Assembly: GCA_016874755.1 (NCBI GenBank)
Contig: VGTH01000002.1
Coordinates: 62,501 to 126,500, forward strand
Source: Deltaproteobacteria bacterium
Lineage (GTDB): Bacteria > Desulfobacterota > Binatia > UBA9968
Direction: 5' to 3'
DNA: 64,000 bases
Under the pieces are notes generated by a model. It was not told where the DNA came from. It saw only the letters and a list, made by a program, of their open reading frames with translations, and ran no database searches. Below are positions 34,184 to 42,710 of the stretch, piece after piece (position 1 is the first letter of the stretch; each line of letters begins with the position of its first letter). The translations under genes were made by a program, and so were the position numbers.

Positions 34184-35932
34184 ATGCCGCCACGCTACGG
34201 CTCCGATTTGGTCGTCGAATTGTTGAAGCTCCTGAACATCGAAGCGGTCGCGCTTAATCCCGGCTCGAGCTTTCGCGGCATCCACGATTCTCTGGTCAAC
34301 TACGAGAGCGGCACCAAGCCCAATCCCGAGATGATTCTCTGCTGCCACGAAGAGATCGCCGTCGCCGTGGCCCATGGCTACTTCAAAGCTACCGGCAAGA
34401 TCATGCCGGCCATCGTCCACAACGTCGTCGGCCTGCAGCATGCCTCGATGGCGATCTACAACGCCTGGTGCGACCGCACGCCGGTGATGGTCATGGGCGG
34501 CACCGGGCCGATAAATTCGAGCAAGCGGCGGCCGTGGATCGACTGGATCCACACGGCGCAGGTGCAGGGCAATCTGGTGCGCGATTTTGTCAAATGGGAC
34601 GACCAGCCGGTGGGCGTCGAAGCTATCCCGTCGTCGATTCTGCGTGGCTACCGGCTCGCTCTCAGCGACCCGCAGGGGCCGGTCTATCTCTGCTTCGATG
34701 TCAGCGACCAGGAGGCGGCCATTGAAAAAGAGATTTCGCTGCCCGATGTCAGCCGCTTCCGCCCACCAGCGCCCCTGCAAGCCGAGGCGGAGTCGATCAA
34801 AGAGGCGGCACGGCTGCTTGCAAACGCAGAGAACCCAGTGATTTTGGCCGACTATGTCGGGCGCAACAATGATGCGGTTTGGAGTTTGGTGCAGCTCGCT
34901 GATTTGCTGTCGATTCCGGTCGTCGATCTCGGCGCCCGGCTCAATTTTCCCAATACCCATGCGTTAAATCTCACTGGCAAGAACGCCGATCTGGTTGCCA
35001 ACGCCGATGTGATTCTCGCTCTCGATCTGACCGACCTCTACGGCGCGCCGGTCAAACAAGATGCGGCCACTCATGCCGCCGTGCCAGCAACCAAGCCAGG
35101 CTGCAAGATTATCAATGTTACGCTCAACGATCTCGCTACCCGCAGTTGGACCAGCGACTTTCAAGAGCTTGCGCCGGTCGACCTGCCGATCATCGCCAAC
35201 ACCAAAGTGTTTTTACCGGCCCTGATCGAAGAGATTCAAAAGCAAGGCAAATTTTCCAAGAACGCGGTCGGAGACCGGCGCAAGGCGCTGGCCGCGCAGC
35301 ACGACGAAGTGCACGCGCGCTGGGAAAATATCCTCAAGCGGCGCTGGGACGAAAAGCCGATTGCGCCGCCGCGCTTGGCCTATGAAGTTTGGCAAGCGTT
35401 AAAGAATGAAGATTGGCTCTTGGTCGCCGGCGCGTTCCGCGGTTGGCCGAGCCGCTTGTGGACTTGGGACAAACCAGGATTGTTCTTGGGCGGCTACGGT
35501 GGCGGTGGCTTGGGCTATGGGCCGGCAGCGTCGGTCGGCGCGGCGCTGCCCTACCGTGGAACTAACAAGATTTGCGTCAACCTGCAGCGCGACGGCGAAA
35601 TGCTCTATACCTCGAGCGCGTTGTGGACCGCGGCAAATACCGGCGTGCCGTTGCTGACGGTAATGACCAACGATCGCGTCTATTACAATGATGTCGAGCA
35701 CCAGGAAAAAGTCGCGATCCACCGCGGCCGGCCCGTTGAAAACAAACTGATCGGCATGGAAATGGCCAAGCCTGCCGTCGATTTCGCGAACTTGGCGCGC
35801 TCGTTTAGCATCCATGGGGAAGGACCCATCACCGAGCCGGAGCAAATCCGCCCGGCGGTGGAGCGGGCGATCAAAGTGATCAAAGAAGAAAAGCGGCCGG
35901 CGTTAGTCGATGTTTACATGAATATGATCTAG
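34184..35932 (+). CDS. Thiamine-diphosphate enzyme (acetolactate synthase/benzoylformate decarboxylase family)
   Basis: The 582-residue protein has the three-domain plan of ThDP decarboxylases and synthases: an N-terminal PYR domain with the catalytic Glu in ILCCHEEIAVAVAHGYFKAT, a central domain (about 190-340), and a C-terminal PP domain with GGYGGGGLGYGPAASVGAAL and VNLQRDGEMLYTSSALWTAA then VPLLTVMTNDRVYYND. The usual GDG of the Mg-ThDP motif reads RDG here, a possible functional difference. ACGGAGG before ATG 34184. The context suggests cleavage or carboligation of a 2-oxo acid. Confidence 0.88.
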   Translation: MPPRYGSDLVVELLKLLNIEAVALNPGSSFRGIHDSLVNYESGTKPNPEMILCCHEEIAVAVAHGYFKATGKIMPAIVHNVVGLQHASMAIYNAWCDRTPVMVMGGTGPINSSKRRPWIDWIHTAQVQGNLVRDFVKWDDQPVGVEAIPSSILRGYRLALSDPQGPVYLCFDVSDQEAAIEKEISLPDVSRFRPPAPLQAEAESIKEAARLLANAENPVILADYVGRNNDAVWSLVQLADLLSIPVVDLGARLNFPNTHALNLTGKNADLVANADVILALDLTDLYGAPVKQDAATHAAVPATKPGCKIINVTLNDLATRSWTSDFQELAPVDLPIIANTKVFLPALIEEIQKQGKFSKNAVGDRRKALAAQHDEVHARWENILKRRWDEKPIAPPRLAYEVWQALKNEDWLLVAGAFRGWPSRLWTWDKPGLFLGGYGGGGLGYGPAASVGAALPYRGTNKICVNLQRDGEMLYTSSALWTAANTGVPLLTVMTNDRVYYNDVEHQEKVAIHRGRPVENKLIGMEMAKPAVDFANLARSFSIHGEGPITEPEQIRPAVERAIKVIKEEKRPALVDVYMNMI

Positions 35933-35975
35933 AGATCTTGTTCCAATGGTTCCAGGGGTTTTTTCGAGGTGATCT

Positions 35976-36980
35976 ATGATGCGTCGTAAGCTCAGGGTTG
36001 CTGCTACGTTGGTGATTTCGATTCTCGCGTTTGCCGGAGCGGCTCTCGCACAAAGTAAACCGGTGAAGAAGATTCGTGTCGGCGTGCCCTCCGTCGGCAT
36101 GGGCAATATCATCATTTTCATCACCAAAGAGGGAAAGTTGTTCGAGAAGCACGGCCTCGAAGCCGAAGTCATTACGGTCATGGGTTCTGGTATCGGCTCC
36201 AAAGCGCTGATCAGCGGCAACATCGATATCATTCCGATCGCCACGCCGACTGTTATCGCCGCCAACTTGGCTGGCGCCGACATGCAAATCTTGGCGCACA
36301 CCATGCCCGCCGTGGTGCACGCGCTCATGGTCCGGCCCGACATCAAACGGCCGGAAGATTTGAAGGGCAAAAAGATCGGCGTTTCGAGTCTGGGGTCGCT
36401 AACCGATTTCCTGGTGCGGTCGATCGCCAAAAAGAAAGGACTGAATCCCGAACGCGATATCACGCTGCTGACCACTGGTGGCAGCGATACCGAGCGGGTG
36501 ATGGCGCTCAAAGCTGGTTCGGTGGAAGCCTCGGCGCTGTCCCATCCCGGTTACGGCCTGGCGCGCAAGATGGGCTTCCATATGCTGTGGGATTCGGCCA
36601 AAGAGTTGGACTACCCGTGGATGGAAATCACCACGCGACGCACCGCGATCAAAAACGACCGCGACTTGATCATGCGTTACATGAGGGCGCATCTGGAAGG
36701 CATCGCACTGTTCAAATCCAACCGCGAGTTCAGCATTCGAGTGATCAAAAAAATGCTCAAGACGCCCGATGACGAGCTGGTCAATGAATCCTACGATATC
36801 TTCTCCAAGATGTTTCTGCCCACGCCCTATCCCAACCATCCCGGCATGAAAGCGAGCTTCGAATACGTCGCCGAGACCCGCCCCGACGTGTGGAAGCACA
36901 AGCCGGAGGAGTTCACCGATCCGAGCTTTGTGGCGGAGTTGGACAAGAGCGGGTTTATCAAGGCGCTGTACGCAAAATAA
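35976..36980 (+). CDS. ABC substrate-binding protein (NMT1/TauA-like), orphan
   Basis: The 334-residue protein has a signal peptide ending AALAQS, then IRVGVPSVGMGNIIIFITKE and HGLEAEVITVMGSGIGSKAL, the NMT1-like fold start. Its end (EEFTDPSFVAELDKSGFIKA) is nearly the same as that of the protein at 43846, so they are paralogues. No membrane partner genes. It follows the TPP enzyme on the same strand after 43 nt, so the two may be co-transcribed. Confidence 0.88.
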   Translation: MMRRKLRVAATLVISILAFAGAALAQSKPVKKIRVGVPSVGMGNIIIFITKEGKLFEKHGLEAEVITVMGSGIGSKALISGNIDIIPIATPTVIAANLAGADMQILAHTMPAVVHALMVRPDIKRPEDLKGKKIGVSSLGSLTDFLVRSIAKKKGLNPERDITLLTTGGSDTERVMALKAGSVEASALSHPGYGLARKMGFHMLWDSAKELDYPWMEITTRRTAIKNDRDLIMRYMRAHLEGIALFKSNREFSIRVIKKMLKTPDDELVNESYDIFSKMFLPTPYPNHPGMKASFEYVAETRPDVWKHKPEEFTDPSFVAELDKSGFIKALYAK

Positions 36981-36995
36981 GCCTGACCGACGATT

Positions 36996-37643
36996 TTAGT
37001 ACATTTTGTTCTCGAACACCCAACGATCCAGATTGTCGAAATAAGCCCGGCGTAAGACCAAGCTCATCGCCACGGCGCGGGTCGCTTTGTCTTGCAGCTC
37101 CGGCGTGGTGGCGTACTTGACGAGAATCTCGAACGGGTAGTTGCCGTGCTCTTCTTCGTCCTCGTGGATTCTTCGGTAAGGCGCCGTGACCCAGTCGGGG
37201 ACTGTTCCTGCCTTCAAACTCTTAGCGATCAGATAGTCGGCCACGCCTTCGCCCGCCATTGGAAAGGCGGCGATGCGCTCCACGGTCGTGGTTAATCCTT
37301 CGAAAGCATTGAACATTGCCATCTGCGCCGGCAGTGCCTGGTACTCGTACGGCGTCGCACCTTTGCTGCGCAGCGCTTCTTCAAGAAAGACGGCATGCTC
37401 GTACTCTTCGTGAGTCGCTTCGGCCAAAGTTTTCTTCACGTCCAACTCCGGCGTGGTTTTTAGCCAGCCGCCGAAGATTTCACCGGCGCGGATTTCGTTG
37501 AACAGCCGGCTCTGCATGACCTTGATTCTCGCTTCATCGTTGGTCAACGGGATGAAGCTGTAGGTCGGCAGCTTGGCGTCGAGTGATTTGCAAAAATCGG
37601 CGACTTGTTTTTCCAGCGACTGGGCAAATTCGCGGCTGTCCAT
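36996..37643 (-). CDS. Ferritin-like di-iron protein
   Basis: The 215-residue all-helical protein has two iron-type motifs: ATHEEYEHAVFLEE (ExxH class) and HEDEEEHGNYPFEI. It fits the ferritin-like or iron-containing redox superfamily (haem-oxygenase/TenA-like shape is an alternative). The acidic and His residues are placed for a di-iron centre. GGAGG precedes the ATG. It converges with the binding-protein gene with 15 nt between stops. The substrate is unknown. Confidence 0.72.
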   Translation of the reverse strand: MDSREFAQSLEKQVADFCKSLDAKLPTYSFIPLTNDEARIKVMQSRLFNEIRAGEIFGGWLKTTPELDVKKTLAEATHEEYEHAVFLEEALRSKGATPYEYQALPAQMAMFNAFEGLTTTVERIAAFPMAGEGVADYLIAKSLKAGTVPDWVTAPYRRIHEDEEEHGNYPFEILVKYATTPELQDKATRAVAMSLVLRRAYFDNLDRWVFENKMY

Positions 37644-37690
37644 AAGCGTTCCTCCGTGGTGATTTCGCTATCAAAGAAGCCGGCACCGGG

Positions 37691-38560
37691 TCAAGCATGG
37701 CCGCGGCTCGTGATCAATATCACGCCGGCGACCATCAGAACGGCGCCGCTGATGATGCGCGCGTTGACGGTTTCCAGGTTGCGCAGAAAAATCGCACTGA
37801 GCAGCACAGTGAAAAGCGGCGTTGTGTTGAGCAGTGGGATGATTGCCGACATCTGTCCCTGTCCCAAGGCGACAAAGTTGGCGATTTGAGCGAGGGTCGC
37901 GAGCACCGCGGCGCAAAAGAAAAAGAAGAAACTATGCCGATCCATTCGGAGTTGCGCCGATCGGCCGGTCGTCAGAACGAAACCAATCATGAGCGCCAGA
38001 GAAACCGTGGTAACGATCGCTACAGCGACGAACGGGTCGGGAATGATTGCCAAAGCCTGCTTGCGCAGGGTCTGAGAAATAGCGGAGATCAATGCTGCGA
38101 GAATCGGCAACGATGCGTCGATCAGGCGCCATTTCTTGGCGCCTTCTTGCTTACCGGTGATCAACCAGACGCTGGCGACAATTAAGATAGTTCCAAAGAA
38201 CACGACGATGCCCGGCTGTTCGCCGAGGAACATGACCGCAGCGGCGGCGCCAAAGAGCGGTTCGGTTCCCCGCAGCGGGCCGGCGCGGGCAACCCCGATA
38301 CGGTTGATGCCTTCGTAAAACAGCGCCCTGGCGAAGATCGGCTGCAAGCAGCCGCTGATGATGTAGTAGATCATCGCCGGCGAGCGCAAAAATTCCAGCG
38401 ACGTAGTTGCGATCAGATAGCTCCACACGCACGTGATCGAAACCACGTAACTCATCAACATCGCGGCGAAGATATTCGAACGGCGCAGGCCGAAGCGGAC
38501 GAAGATCGAGTCTCCGGCCCAACCCATGGCGGAGAATATGGCGATGATCTCGGCAGACAA
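37691..38560 (-). CDS. EamA/DMT family transporter
   Basis: The 289-residue inner-membrane protein has about ten hydrophobic segments in two EamA repeats (first ending around 140, second beginning LIDASLPILAALISAISQTL). The conserved RVGPLRGTEPLFGAAAAVMF-like stretch reads here ARAGPLRGTEPLFGAAAAVM. It probably exports metabolites. TTG at 38560 is used because the first helix begins immediately after; ATG at 38527 would cut it. Confidence 0.87.
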   Translation of the reverse strand: MSAEIIAIFSAMGWAGDSIFVRFGLRRSNIFAAMLMSYVVSITCVWSYLIATTSLEFLRSPAMIYYIISGCLQPIFARALFYEGINRIGVARAGPLRGTEPLFGAAAAVMFLGEQPGIVVFFGTILIVASVWLITGKQEGAKKWRLIDASLPILAALISAISQTLRKQALAIIPDPFVAVAIVTTVSLALMIGFVLTTGRSAQLRMDRHSFFFFFCAAVLATLAQIANFVALGQGQMSAIIPLLNTTPLFTVLLSAIFLRNLETVNARIISGAVLMVAGVILITSRGHA

Positions 38561-38756
38561 GGACGTTGAAGTGCTTTCGTTGTGTGTAAAATATCAGCTA
38601 ATCCGAGCGAAGGCGGTTTTGCAAACGGGGTCGGACGGGCCTACTAAGGGATTCTGGAATGCCCGTGTCCGATGTAGGGGGGCGCCTTTTATTGCGATTG
38701 CCTGGGACTAACAGAAAAAAGATTGACAATTGACAGAAGAGAAAGGAGGCAGGCCC

Positions 38757-38825
38757 GTGCCTCGTGGGGTCGGGCAGGGGCCTGTGGCGGAGTCGGTCCG
38801 CCTGAGGAAAGCCGGGTTTAGTTGA
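38757..38825 (+). CDS. Candidate 22-codon micro-ORF with strong ribosome site
   Basis: GAAAGGAGG (38741-38749) precedes GTG 38757 with 7-nt spacing, and the frame runs 22 codons to TGA (MPRGVGQGPVAESVRLRK, then AGFS). It lies at the 3' side of the 257-nt gap between the DMT gene and the minus-strand zinc-finger gene, whose last codons it overlaps antisense. Two overlapping TTGACA boxes (38723-38735) lie upstream, but no -10 fits. No homology recognised; it may be chance. Confidence 0.25.
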   Translation: MPRGVGQGPVAESVRLRKAGFS

Positions 38826-39027
38826 AGTCGCGCATGCGCAAAAACGTGTCTTGAAGCTTCTTTAGCTCAGTCGTGAACCAAAGATGCCGCCGGCGGTGAC
38901 GGCTCAGATGCGGCTGCAAAAGCCCTGGCGGATACATCTTGGCGCCACATTGGTCGCAAAGCGCGGCGCGGAACTTTTTGTTGTCAATGACGATCGCGTT
39001 CTTACCTTGGTTCAATGCCGGTTCCAT
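38818..39027 (-). CDS. Small zinc-finger protein (CxxC...HxxxH)
   Basis: The 69-residue protein has a CDQCGAKMYPPGLLQPHLSR block followed by HRRRHLWF, consistent with a Cys2His2-like zinc knuckle. GGAGG lies 7 nt before ATG 39027, which makes this start clear; the frame extends upstream to 39078. The basic HRRRH region suggests nucleic-acid binding, which is inference. The family is not recognised. Confidence 0.65.
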   Translation of the reverse strand: MEPALNQGKNAIVIDNKKFRAALCDQCGAKMYPPGLLQPHLSRHRRRHLWFTTELKKLQDTFLRMRDFN

Positions 39028-39217
39028 GGTCCACCTCCAGACGATTCTGGTAGGGACCATCAGCAAGCGTAGTGCCAAGGCTGACAGCGAAGTGAAACCG
39101 CTGCTCAGGAGGGGATTTTACTTAATCTAGTCCCGACTGCAGCGCTGTGCGTCAACTCCGTTGTGACAACACAGTAGCCGATGACGTTTTGTGGCAATGC
39201 CCTGGACGAGACGGAAG

Positions 39218-39540
39218 CTATTGTTTAATGCCAAAAAACTCCGCCGCCGGGCCGCCTCGCGGGCGTCGTAGGCCATTTCCAGCCGGTCGGTTTACCCCCA
39301 ACAAGGGACCGCTGTCGACGCCGTGCACCGAGATCGGCGCGCCGAGCCTTTCGGCGGCTTCGTAGAACGGCCAGAGAAATTCGCTATCCAGATCTTTGCC
39401 GTTGACGTTCTGGTACACGATGATCGAGTCGAGGCCCAACTCCTTGACCGCAAACTCCGCCTCTTGAATGGCTAGTTTGATATTCGACGGACTGCGCTGC
39501 GCCATTGAACGGCGTCACAGCGAAGATCGCGATATCTAGG
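39218..39540 (-). pseudogene. Amidohydrolase remnant, frameshifted
   Basis: The minus strand encodes PSNIKLAIQEAEFAVKELGL, DSIIVYQNVNGKDLDSEFLW and PFYEAAERLGAPISVHGVDS, a typical middle piece of amidohydrolase_2 enzymes, then loses the pattern (RPRGGPAAEFFGIKQ). Upstream, in another frame, IFAVTPFNGAAQ continues the expected sequence, so a frameshift lies near 39500. Both ends of the gene are missing. It directly follows the first E1 beta gene. Confidence 0.7.
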
Positions 39541-39570
39541 AGAAAGAGAACTTTGCCGAGCTTCATGTGC

Positions 39571-40542
39571 TTATGCGAGCGACTGCTTCACCGCGGCGAC
39601 GATTCGTTCTTTCCCGGGCAGAAAGCCCTCCTCTAAAGTTGGCCCCGCGGGCACCGGCGCGAAGGGCGCCGCAACGCGCAGAATCGGGCTGTCGAGGTGA
39701 TAAAACGCTTGTTGCTGAATTCTCGCCGCGATCTCTGCGCCGATACCGCCCTGCTCCACCGCTTCGTGGGCAATGACCAAGCGGCTGGTTTTTTTTACAG
39801 AGTTGGCGATCGTTTCCACATCGAGCGGTGACAGGCTACGCGGATCGATGACTTCGACCCTGATGCCATCTTTGTTCAGCTCTTCCGCGGCGGCCAGCGC
39901 TGGGCCGACCATGTTGGCGATCGCGACGATCGACGCCTGTTCACCCTCGCGCAAAACCGCGGCTTTGCCAATTGGCACGATGCCATCACTGTCACTCACT
40001 TGGCCCTTCGACCAGTACAAACCGCGATGCTCGATAAACACCACCGGATTGTCGTCGCGAATGGCAGATTTCAAAAGACCTTTCGCATCGGCTGCGTTCG
40101 ACGGCATGACGACTTTCAACCCAGGCACGTGACATAACCACGACTCCAAGCTTTGCGAGTGATGCGCCCCCATGGCGCCGCTGATGCCGCACTGCACACG
40201 CACAGTCAGGGGAATTTTTAACTGCCCGCCAGACATATAGTGCAGCTTGGCGGCGTGATTGATCAGCTGGTCCATCGCCAAGGTAATGAAGTCGATGAAC
40301 ATGACTTCCACCACCGGCCGCAATCCCGCCGTGGCGGCGCCGATGGCGATGCCCATCACCGTCGCTTCGCTGATCGGCGTGTTGACGGTGCGATTAGCGC
40401 CGAATGCTTCGGCCAAACCTTTGGTGACACCGAAGGGCCCACCGAGGGCGACATCCTCACCGAAAAGGTAAACCGAGGAATCGCGGCGCATCTCTTCTTC
40501 AAGACCGGTGCGGATTGCATCTAGGAAAGTAAGTTCGGGCAT
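39571..40542 (-). CDS. 2-oxo acid dehydrogenase E1 beta subunit (AcoB/PdhB type), pair 1
   Basis: The 323-residue protein is complete: MPELTFLDAIRTGLEEEMRR, VYLFGEDVALGGPFGVTKGL, then NTPISEATVMGIAIGAATAG and FIDFITLAMDQLINHAAKLH, MSGGQLKIPLTVR and the C-terminal IDPRSLSPLDVETIANSVKK. With the adjacent alpha subunit it forms the ThDP-dependent E1 heterotetramer that decarboxylates a 2-oxo acid or acetoin. Confidence 0.93.
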   Translation of the reverse strand: MPELTFLDAIRTGLEEEMRRDSSVYLFGEDVALGGPFGVTKGLAEAFGANRTVNTPISEATVMGIAIGAATAGLRPVVEVMFIDFITLAMDQLINHAAKLHYMSGGQLKIPLTVRVQCGISGAMGAHHSQSLESWLCHVPGLKVVMPSNAADAKGLLKSAIRDDNPVVFIEHRGLYWSKGQVSDSDGIVPIGKAAVLREGEQASIVAIANMVGPALAAAEELNKDGIRVEVIDPRSLSPLDVETIANSVKKTSRLVIAHEAVEQGGIGAEIAARIQQQAFYHLDSPILRVAAPFAPVPAGPTLEEGFLPGKERIVAAVKQSLA

Positions 40543-40570
40543 GGTTCTTTCGAATTCTATTTTTCCTATA

Positions 40571-40606
40571 CGAAGGCGAGATCCTTCGCTGCGCTCAGGA
40601 TGACGG
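40571..40606. repeat. Partial dispersed repeat (CGCTCAGGATGAC type)
   Basis: CCTTCGCTGCGCTCAGGATG between the E1 beta and alpha genes of pair 1 resembles one arm of the element at 11164-11244. Confidence 0.4.
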
Positions 40607-41575
40607 CTACGCTGTCACCTGGCTGTCGACCTCACTGTCGGCGGGCCACGGCGACGCGAGTGAGAACTGCGCCGCTTTCTCGATGATCGCGCGGGCTTCG
40701 CTTTCGATTTCTGCGAGCACGCTCTCCGTCACGAGTTTCTTTTGTTTCAAATTCGCAGCGACCCGCGCGATCGGGTCTTTCTTCTTCCACTCGGCTAACT
40801 GCGATAGTTCTCGGTACTTCGCCGGATCGCCCTCGTAGTGGCCGCGCATGCGGTGGGTTAAGCATTCGATAAACACCGGCCCCTTGCCGGCGCGGCATTT
40901 TTCCACCGCTTTGATCATTTCCCCACGCACGGCGAAGAGATCGTTGCCGTCCACCGTCTTTTCAGGAATTCCATAGGTCTTGGCGTGCTGCGCCAAGCGT
41001 TCGATTTTGGTGTGCGCCGACAGCGGCGTGAATTCGGCGTAGCCGTTATTTTCACAGATGAAAATAACCGGCAGTTGCCACAAGCTGGCGATATTCAGCG
41101 ACTCGTGAAACGGCCCGGCTTGTCCGGCACCATCGCCGAAAAACACCACGGCGAGTTGGCCCTTCTTGTTCTCTTTCGCCGTGAAGGCGGCGCCAAGCGC
41201 CAGTGGAATCGTGCCGCCGACCACACCGGTGGCGGTCATGAAGCCGCACTCTTTCGCGACGATGTGCATGGAACCGCCCTTGCCGCCACAGTAGCCGCCG
41301 GAGCGGCCGGCGATCTCCGCCAAGAGCCTATTGACGTCGGCACCCTTGGCGATGGCGTGACCGTGCGAGCGATGAGTGCCGTAGACGTAGTCGGCCTGGC
41401 GCAACAAAGCCAGCGCGCCGACCGCAACGGCTTCCTGGCCGATGCCGAGATGCAACAAACCTTGGATTTGCCGCTCGGCATAGAGCGCCGAAACTTTTTC
41501 TTCAAACGCGCGGATGAGCCACATCCGGCGCAAAAGATCGACGATCTCTTTGGGGTTTTCTTTTCTATTTGCCAT
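40607..41575 (-). CDS. 2-oxo acid dehydrogenase E1 alpha subunit (AcoA/PdhA type), pair 1
   Basis: The 322-residue protein carries the ThDP motif FFGDGAGQAGPFHESLNIAS through FICENNGYAEFT, plus RSHGHAIAKGADVNRLLAEI and GGKGGSMHIVAKECGFM. The RMRGHYEGDP region near the C-terminus is the conserved phosphorylation-loop area. ATG at 41575 is used; an upstream start at 41584 is possible. No E2, E3 or lipoyl domain gene is nearby. Confidence 0.93.
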   Translation of the reverse strand: MANRKENPKEIVDLLRRMWLIRAFEEKVSALYAERQIQGLLHLGIGQEAVAVGALALLRQADYVYGTHRSHGHAIAKGADVNRLLAEIAGRSGGYCGGKGGSMHIVAKECGFMTATGVVGGTIPLALGAAFTAKENKKGQLAVVFFGDGAGQAGPFHESLNIASLWQLPVIFICENNGYAEFTPLSAHTKIERLAQHAKTYGIPEKTVDGNDLFAVRGEMIKAVEKCRAGKGPVFIECLTHRMRGHYEGDPAKYRELSQLAEWKKKDPIARVAANLKQKKLVTESVLAEIESEARAIIEKAAQFSLASPWPADSEVDSQVTA

Positions 41576-41643
41576 GAGCACCAATTAACCGGAAATCAAA
41601 TGGGCCAGAACGCTAGACTCAAGACGCTAGACTCCAAACGTAT

Positions 41644-42615
41644 TCATGCCACCGCGGCGCGAACGGCCGCGCCGATGCGCTTCTCATTGGGCCCAATATG
41701 TTCTTCCAGCGGCGGGCTGTAGGGCACCGGAACATCCAGCGTCGACACACGCCGAATCGGCGCTTTTAACTTGTCGAAGCCGCTCTCGGCGATGCGTGCG
41801 GCGATCTCGGCGGCGACGCCGCAGCTCTGATGGGTTTCGTCGGCGATGACGACGCGATGGGTTTTGTCGATGGACGCTAGGATGGTTGCCAGATCGAACG
41901 GCACCAGCGTGCGTGGGTCGACGACTTCGATGTCAATTTTCTCTTTAGCGAGATCCGCAGCAACCTTGAGGCAAACCTGAACCGTGTACGACGTCGCAAT
42001 CAACGTGACGTCACTGCCCTTGCGCTTGATATCGGCAACGCCAAACGGAATCGGCTTGTCGTTCTCCGGAACTTCACCGCGAACATCGAGCAAGCGCGTG
42101 TGATCGACGAAGATCGTCGGGTTGTCGCTCGCCGCTGCGGTTTTCAGTAAGCCTTTGACGTCACGTGGTGACGATGGAATGACGATTTCCAAGCCAGGCA
42201 CGTTCCACAACATCGACTGTGGACTGCCCGAGTGCTGCGCCGCGCCGCCGCCGCGCAGGCCGTGAAATAAATGAAACACCACCGGCACTTTCGTCTGACC
42301 GCCGGACATGGAATAAGCATTGGCCGCTTCGTTGGCGACTTGCGGCCAGGCTTCGTAGATAAAGCTGCCGGTGCTCAAGTCGACGATCGGTCGCAGACCC
42401 GCCATCGCTGCGCCGATGGCGAGGCCGCAAAAGCCCAGCTCTGAAATTGGCGGAGCGACCATGCGCTCGGCAAATTTCTTTTGCAGATTTTGGTAGACGT
42501 GGCGGTGCGGGCTTAGGCTGAGAAACGTCCCGTTGATCAAATGCACGCGCTCGTCGGCGCTCATGATTTCGTCGAGCGCCTCGAATTTGGCTTCGTAGTA
42601 AGCGAGTTCTCTCAT
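41644..42615 (-). CDS. 2-oxo acid dehydrogenase E1 beta subunit, pair 2
   Basis: The 323-residue protein has the E1 beta pattern: ISELGFCGLAIGAAMAGLRP, SGGQTKVPVVFHLFHGLRGG, HSGSPQSMLWNVPGLEIVIP and VVDPRTLVPFDLATILASID. It is divergent from pair 1: the usual GEDVA region reads INGTFLSLSPHRHVY, so its substrate pocket may differ. It is preceded by a palindromic repeat (42631-42699) in the gap to the alpha gene. Confidence 0.9.
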   Translation of the reverse strand: MRELAYYEAKFEALDEIMSADERVHLINGTFLSLSPHRHVYQNLQKKFAERMVAPPISELGFCGLAIGAAMAGLRPIVDLSTGSFIYEAWPQVANEAANAYSMSGGQTKVPVVFHLFHGLRGGGAAQHSGSPQSMLWNVPGLEIVIPSSPRDVKGLLKTAAASDNPTIFVDHTRLLDVRGEVPENDKPIPFGVADIKRKGSDVTLIATSYTVQVCLKVAADLAKEKIDIEVVDPRTLVPFDLATILASIDKTHRVVIADETHQSCGVAAEIAARIAESGFDKLKAPIRRVSTLDVPVPYSPPLEEHIGPNEKRIGAAVRAAVA

Positions 42616-42630
42616 GGTTGGTTCTCGGAG

Positions 42631-42699
42631 TCCTTCGACAGGTCTCAGACGAACGGATCAAGCGCCGAAAAAACTGAAGATCCGTTCGTGCTGCGGAGC
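42631..42699. repeat. Inverted repeat (CGAACGGATC type) within pair 2
   Basis: CGAACGGATC (42650-42659) and GATCCGTTCG (42679-42688) are perfect 10-bp inverted arms with a 19-nt spacer. They are flanked by TCCTTCGACAGGTCTCAGA and GTGCTGCGGAGCATG, which resemble a common dispersed repeat (CCTTCGACAGGCTCAGGACG). It lies between alpha and beta of pair 2. Confidence 0.6.
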
Positions 42700-42710
42700 A
42701 TGTTTTTCAT

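Noticed and set aside
38790-38823. GAGGAAAGCCGGG resembling the RNase P RNA core
   Set aside because: The flanking RNase P elements are missing and an antisense protein gene occupies the adjacent DNA.
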